Shown one piece after another: positions 62,971-64,000 of a stretch of DNA of 64,000 nt. This DNA is from Eutreptiella sp. 'Long Island Sound 2002' (taxonomy: Eukaryota; Euglenozoa; Euglenophyceae; Eutreptiales; Eutreptiaceae): the NCBI GenBank assembly GCA_964036045.1, contig OZ038381.1:135872306-135936305 (forward strand), written 5' to 3'. The translations under genes and the position numbers were made by a program. The notes under the pieces were generated by a model. The model was not told the origin of the DNA. It ran no database searches and saw nothing but the letters and a program-made list of their open reading frames with translations. Within the stretch, counting starts at the first letter, position 1. Each line of letters starts with the position of its first letter.

Positions 62971-63617
62971 ATGGCCCTTGCTGCTTCCCACGCATGGTGC
63001 GAGCACCATCAAACGCTCCTTGGGATCCCTCGCCTTGGCGGACCCGAGGGGTTTACGATGGGTGACACCACTGTGAGGCGCCCTGTGGCGAGTCATTTCG
63101 AAAAGGGTGTGGACTTTGGACTCATCCTCCACAAGTCCCCCTTCATGGCCGACGAGAAGGACCTCCTGGTTCTCAGCAACTACATCTTCCAGTTGCTAGA
63201 GGTAAATCCAGGGGTTGGTGGATTATTGATCCAGCTTCATCCGGAGGATGTGGTCGCCGTGGTGGAGGACGTCACTGCCCATGCCGAGAAGGGTGCGGGG
63301 ACGAAGAGGACCCTCTATGTGGGTCAGGAAGAAGAGGAGGAAGTGTCGGAGGAAGTGGTGGAGGTGGAGGAAGTGGGGGGGTGGGAGGGGGAAGGACAAG
63401 CCCCACAACCACCTCATGATTGGTGTCCAGAAGGTAAGGATTTGACCTGGTAAGGGGAAGGGGAAGTCGGATGGTTGGTTCCCCCAAACCCTCACCCACA
63501 AAACCCGGCGGGTTTGCACCGACGACTCCGAAACCAAGCTCCCCATGCACTCCCTTTGCCCCACAAGGGAGTGGGAGTGTGAGTGGTATGGGGTCACTAC
63601 TCCCAACATTATTTCGG
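62971..63617 (+). pseudogene. 2OG dioxygenase-like protein, element A copy 3, truncated
   Basis: ATG 62971 (MALAASHAWCEHHQTLL), open for 160 codons through VNPGVGGLLIQLHPEDVV and an acidic tail, then the same frame change seen in units 1 and 2. Similarity stops at 63617 (cattatttcgg), before the HxD region. Diverged from units 1/2, so it is an independent copy. Confidence 0.65.
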
Positions 63618-63706
63618 CGGGTGGCGAAGCATGGGTCGATGAAAAAAAGATTGGAACACGAGTTGCACCTGACAAGTCCTCCACGCCGTGTGCCTTTTCC
63701 ACAGCG

Positions 63707-63862
63707 ATGTCTGAAGATGACGAAGAAGGGACACAGCAAGACAGGCAGCCCCGGCGTACACGTGATGGACGGAAGTCCATGTCTTCAAGGCGTCAAGCTG
63801 AGTCTGAGGACATGAACCCCACTGGTTTCACGACTGCATGGAAAACAAGTGTCGACTCCTAG
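63707..63862 (+). CDS. Short charged reading frame, unknown
   Basis: 51 codons from ATG 63707 (MSEDDEEGTQQDRQPRRTR) to TAG 63860-63862, preceded by an acceptor-like ttttccacag. Polar and disordered. The sequence from 63618 on is unrelated to element A and may be the start of another insertion or host gene cut by the window edge. Bases 63863-64000 show no feature I can name. Confidence 0.3.
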   Translation: MSEDDEEGTQQDRQPRRTRDGRKSMSSRRQAESEDMNPTGFTTAWKTSVDS

Positions 63863-64000
63863 TGCAAAGGCCTTCATGGTTCTGTGAAGAAGCTTAGCAA
63901 CACGACTGGCCAGAACCTTCAGCTTATGAAGCTAATGCTGCGCCACCAAAAGTCTCGCAAGCAGAAATTGACGAAGTTATGCGGGTGCACAATCTGGACG

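Noticed and set aside
1-64000. Genome-wide stop codon reassignment
   Set aside because: TAA, TAG and TGA all occur both inside decayed genes and at natural ends, so ordinary decay is simpler. The TGA-for-Trp cases are kept as a low-interest note.
1-64000. A giant virus or Polinton/Maverick origin
   Set aside because: No capsid, packaging ATPase, protease or protein-primed polymerase B is visible; cargo is oxygenases, coiled-coil proteins and DDE-type transposases.

Overview
This is nuclear DNA of a eukaryotic microbe, most likely a unicellular alga or related protist. The signs are interrupted coding sequences with GT-AG introns of about 125-210 nt, tandem and nested DNA transposons, piggyBac-type transposases, 2-oxoglutarate (2OG) dioxygenases of transposon type, and no prokaryotic operons, rRNA or housekeeping genes. 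The lineage cannot be fixed from the sequence. I read almost all of it as nested transposable elements, mostly decayed, with very few intact reading frames.

Four related element families (A, B, C and D here; names are mine) carry homologous genes in the same order: a large 2OG-Fe(II) dioxygenase-like protein, a beta-rich plus coiled-coil protein, in A and B a second TET/JBP-like dioxygenase, and a DDE-type transposase-like protein. Each family has its own CpG-containing palindrome in arrays near its ends and between its genes: TTATCGCG/CGCGATAA (A), GTATACGGCCGTATAC (B), TTCGTACGAA (C), GAGCGCTCA (D). B, C and D have recognisable inverted ends and apparent 2-bp target duplications. Two further elements, E (GGCCGAAATTTCGGCC array, 25-bp inverted ends, 5-bp ATTGT duplication) and F (nested fold-back), sit inside them. 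A piggyBac-type element, PB, has ends TTCCTTTGTCTAC.

Layout. 1-3730: right part of an A element (coiled-coil, TET-like, transposase, right end), inserted in an intron of PB1. 3731-6842: PB1, internally deleted. 6845-40245: PB2, split by a C insertion (9606-37794). That C copy holds E (9703-13637) and D (15666-31453), and D's transposase is split by another PB copy (16413-24438) that itself holds C-like and fold-back debris (16933-20520). 35133-42846 and 42847-about 50950: a 7.7-kb tandem duplication of C transposase + PB 3' half + flank + A left end with its dioxygenase; the second unit has a 404-bp insertion with tRNA-like promoter boxes. 51284-63617: a third A left half, split by an 11.3-kb B element (51546-62855), whose coiled-coil gene is split by F (55592-58519).

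The dioxygenase + DNA-binding-like coiled coil + transposase + phased CpG palindromes form a plausible self-modifying or anti-silencing transposon system. The shared gene order and arrays are seen in the sequence; the function is inference.
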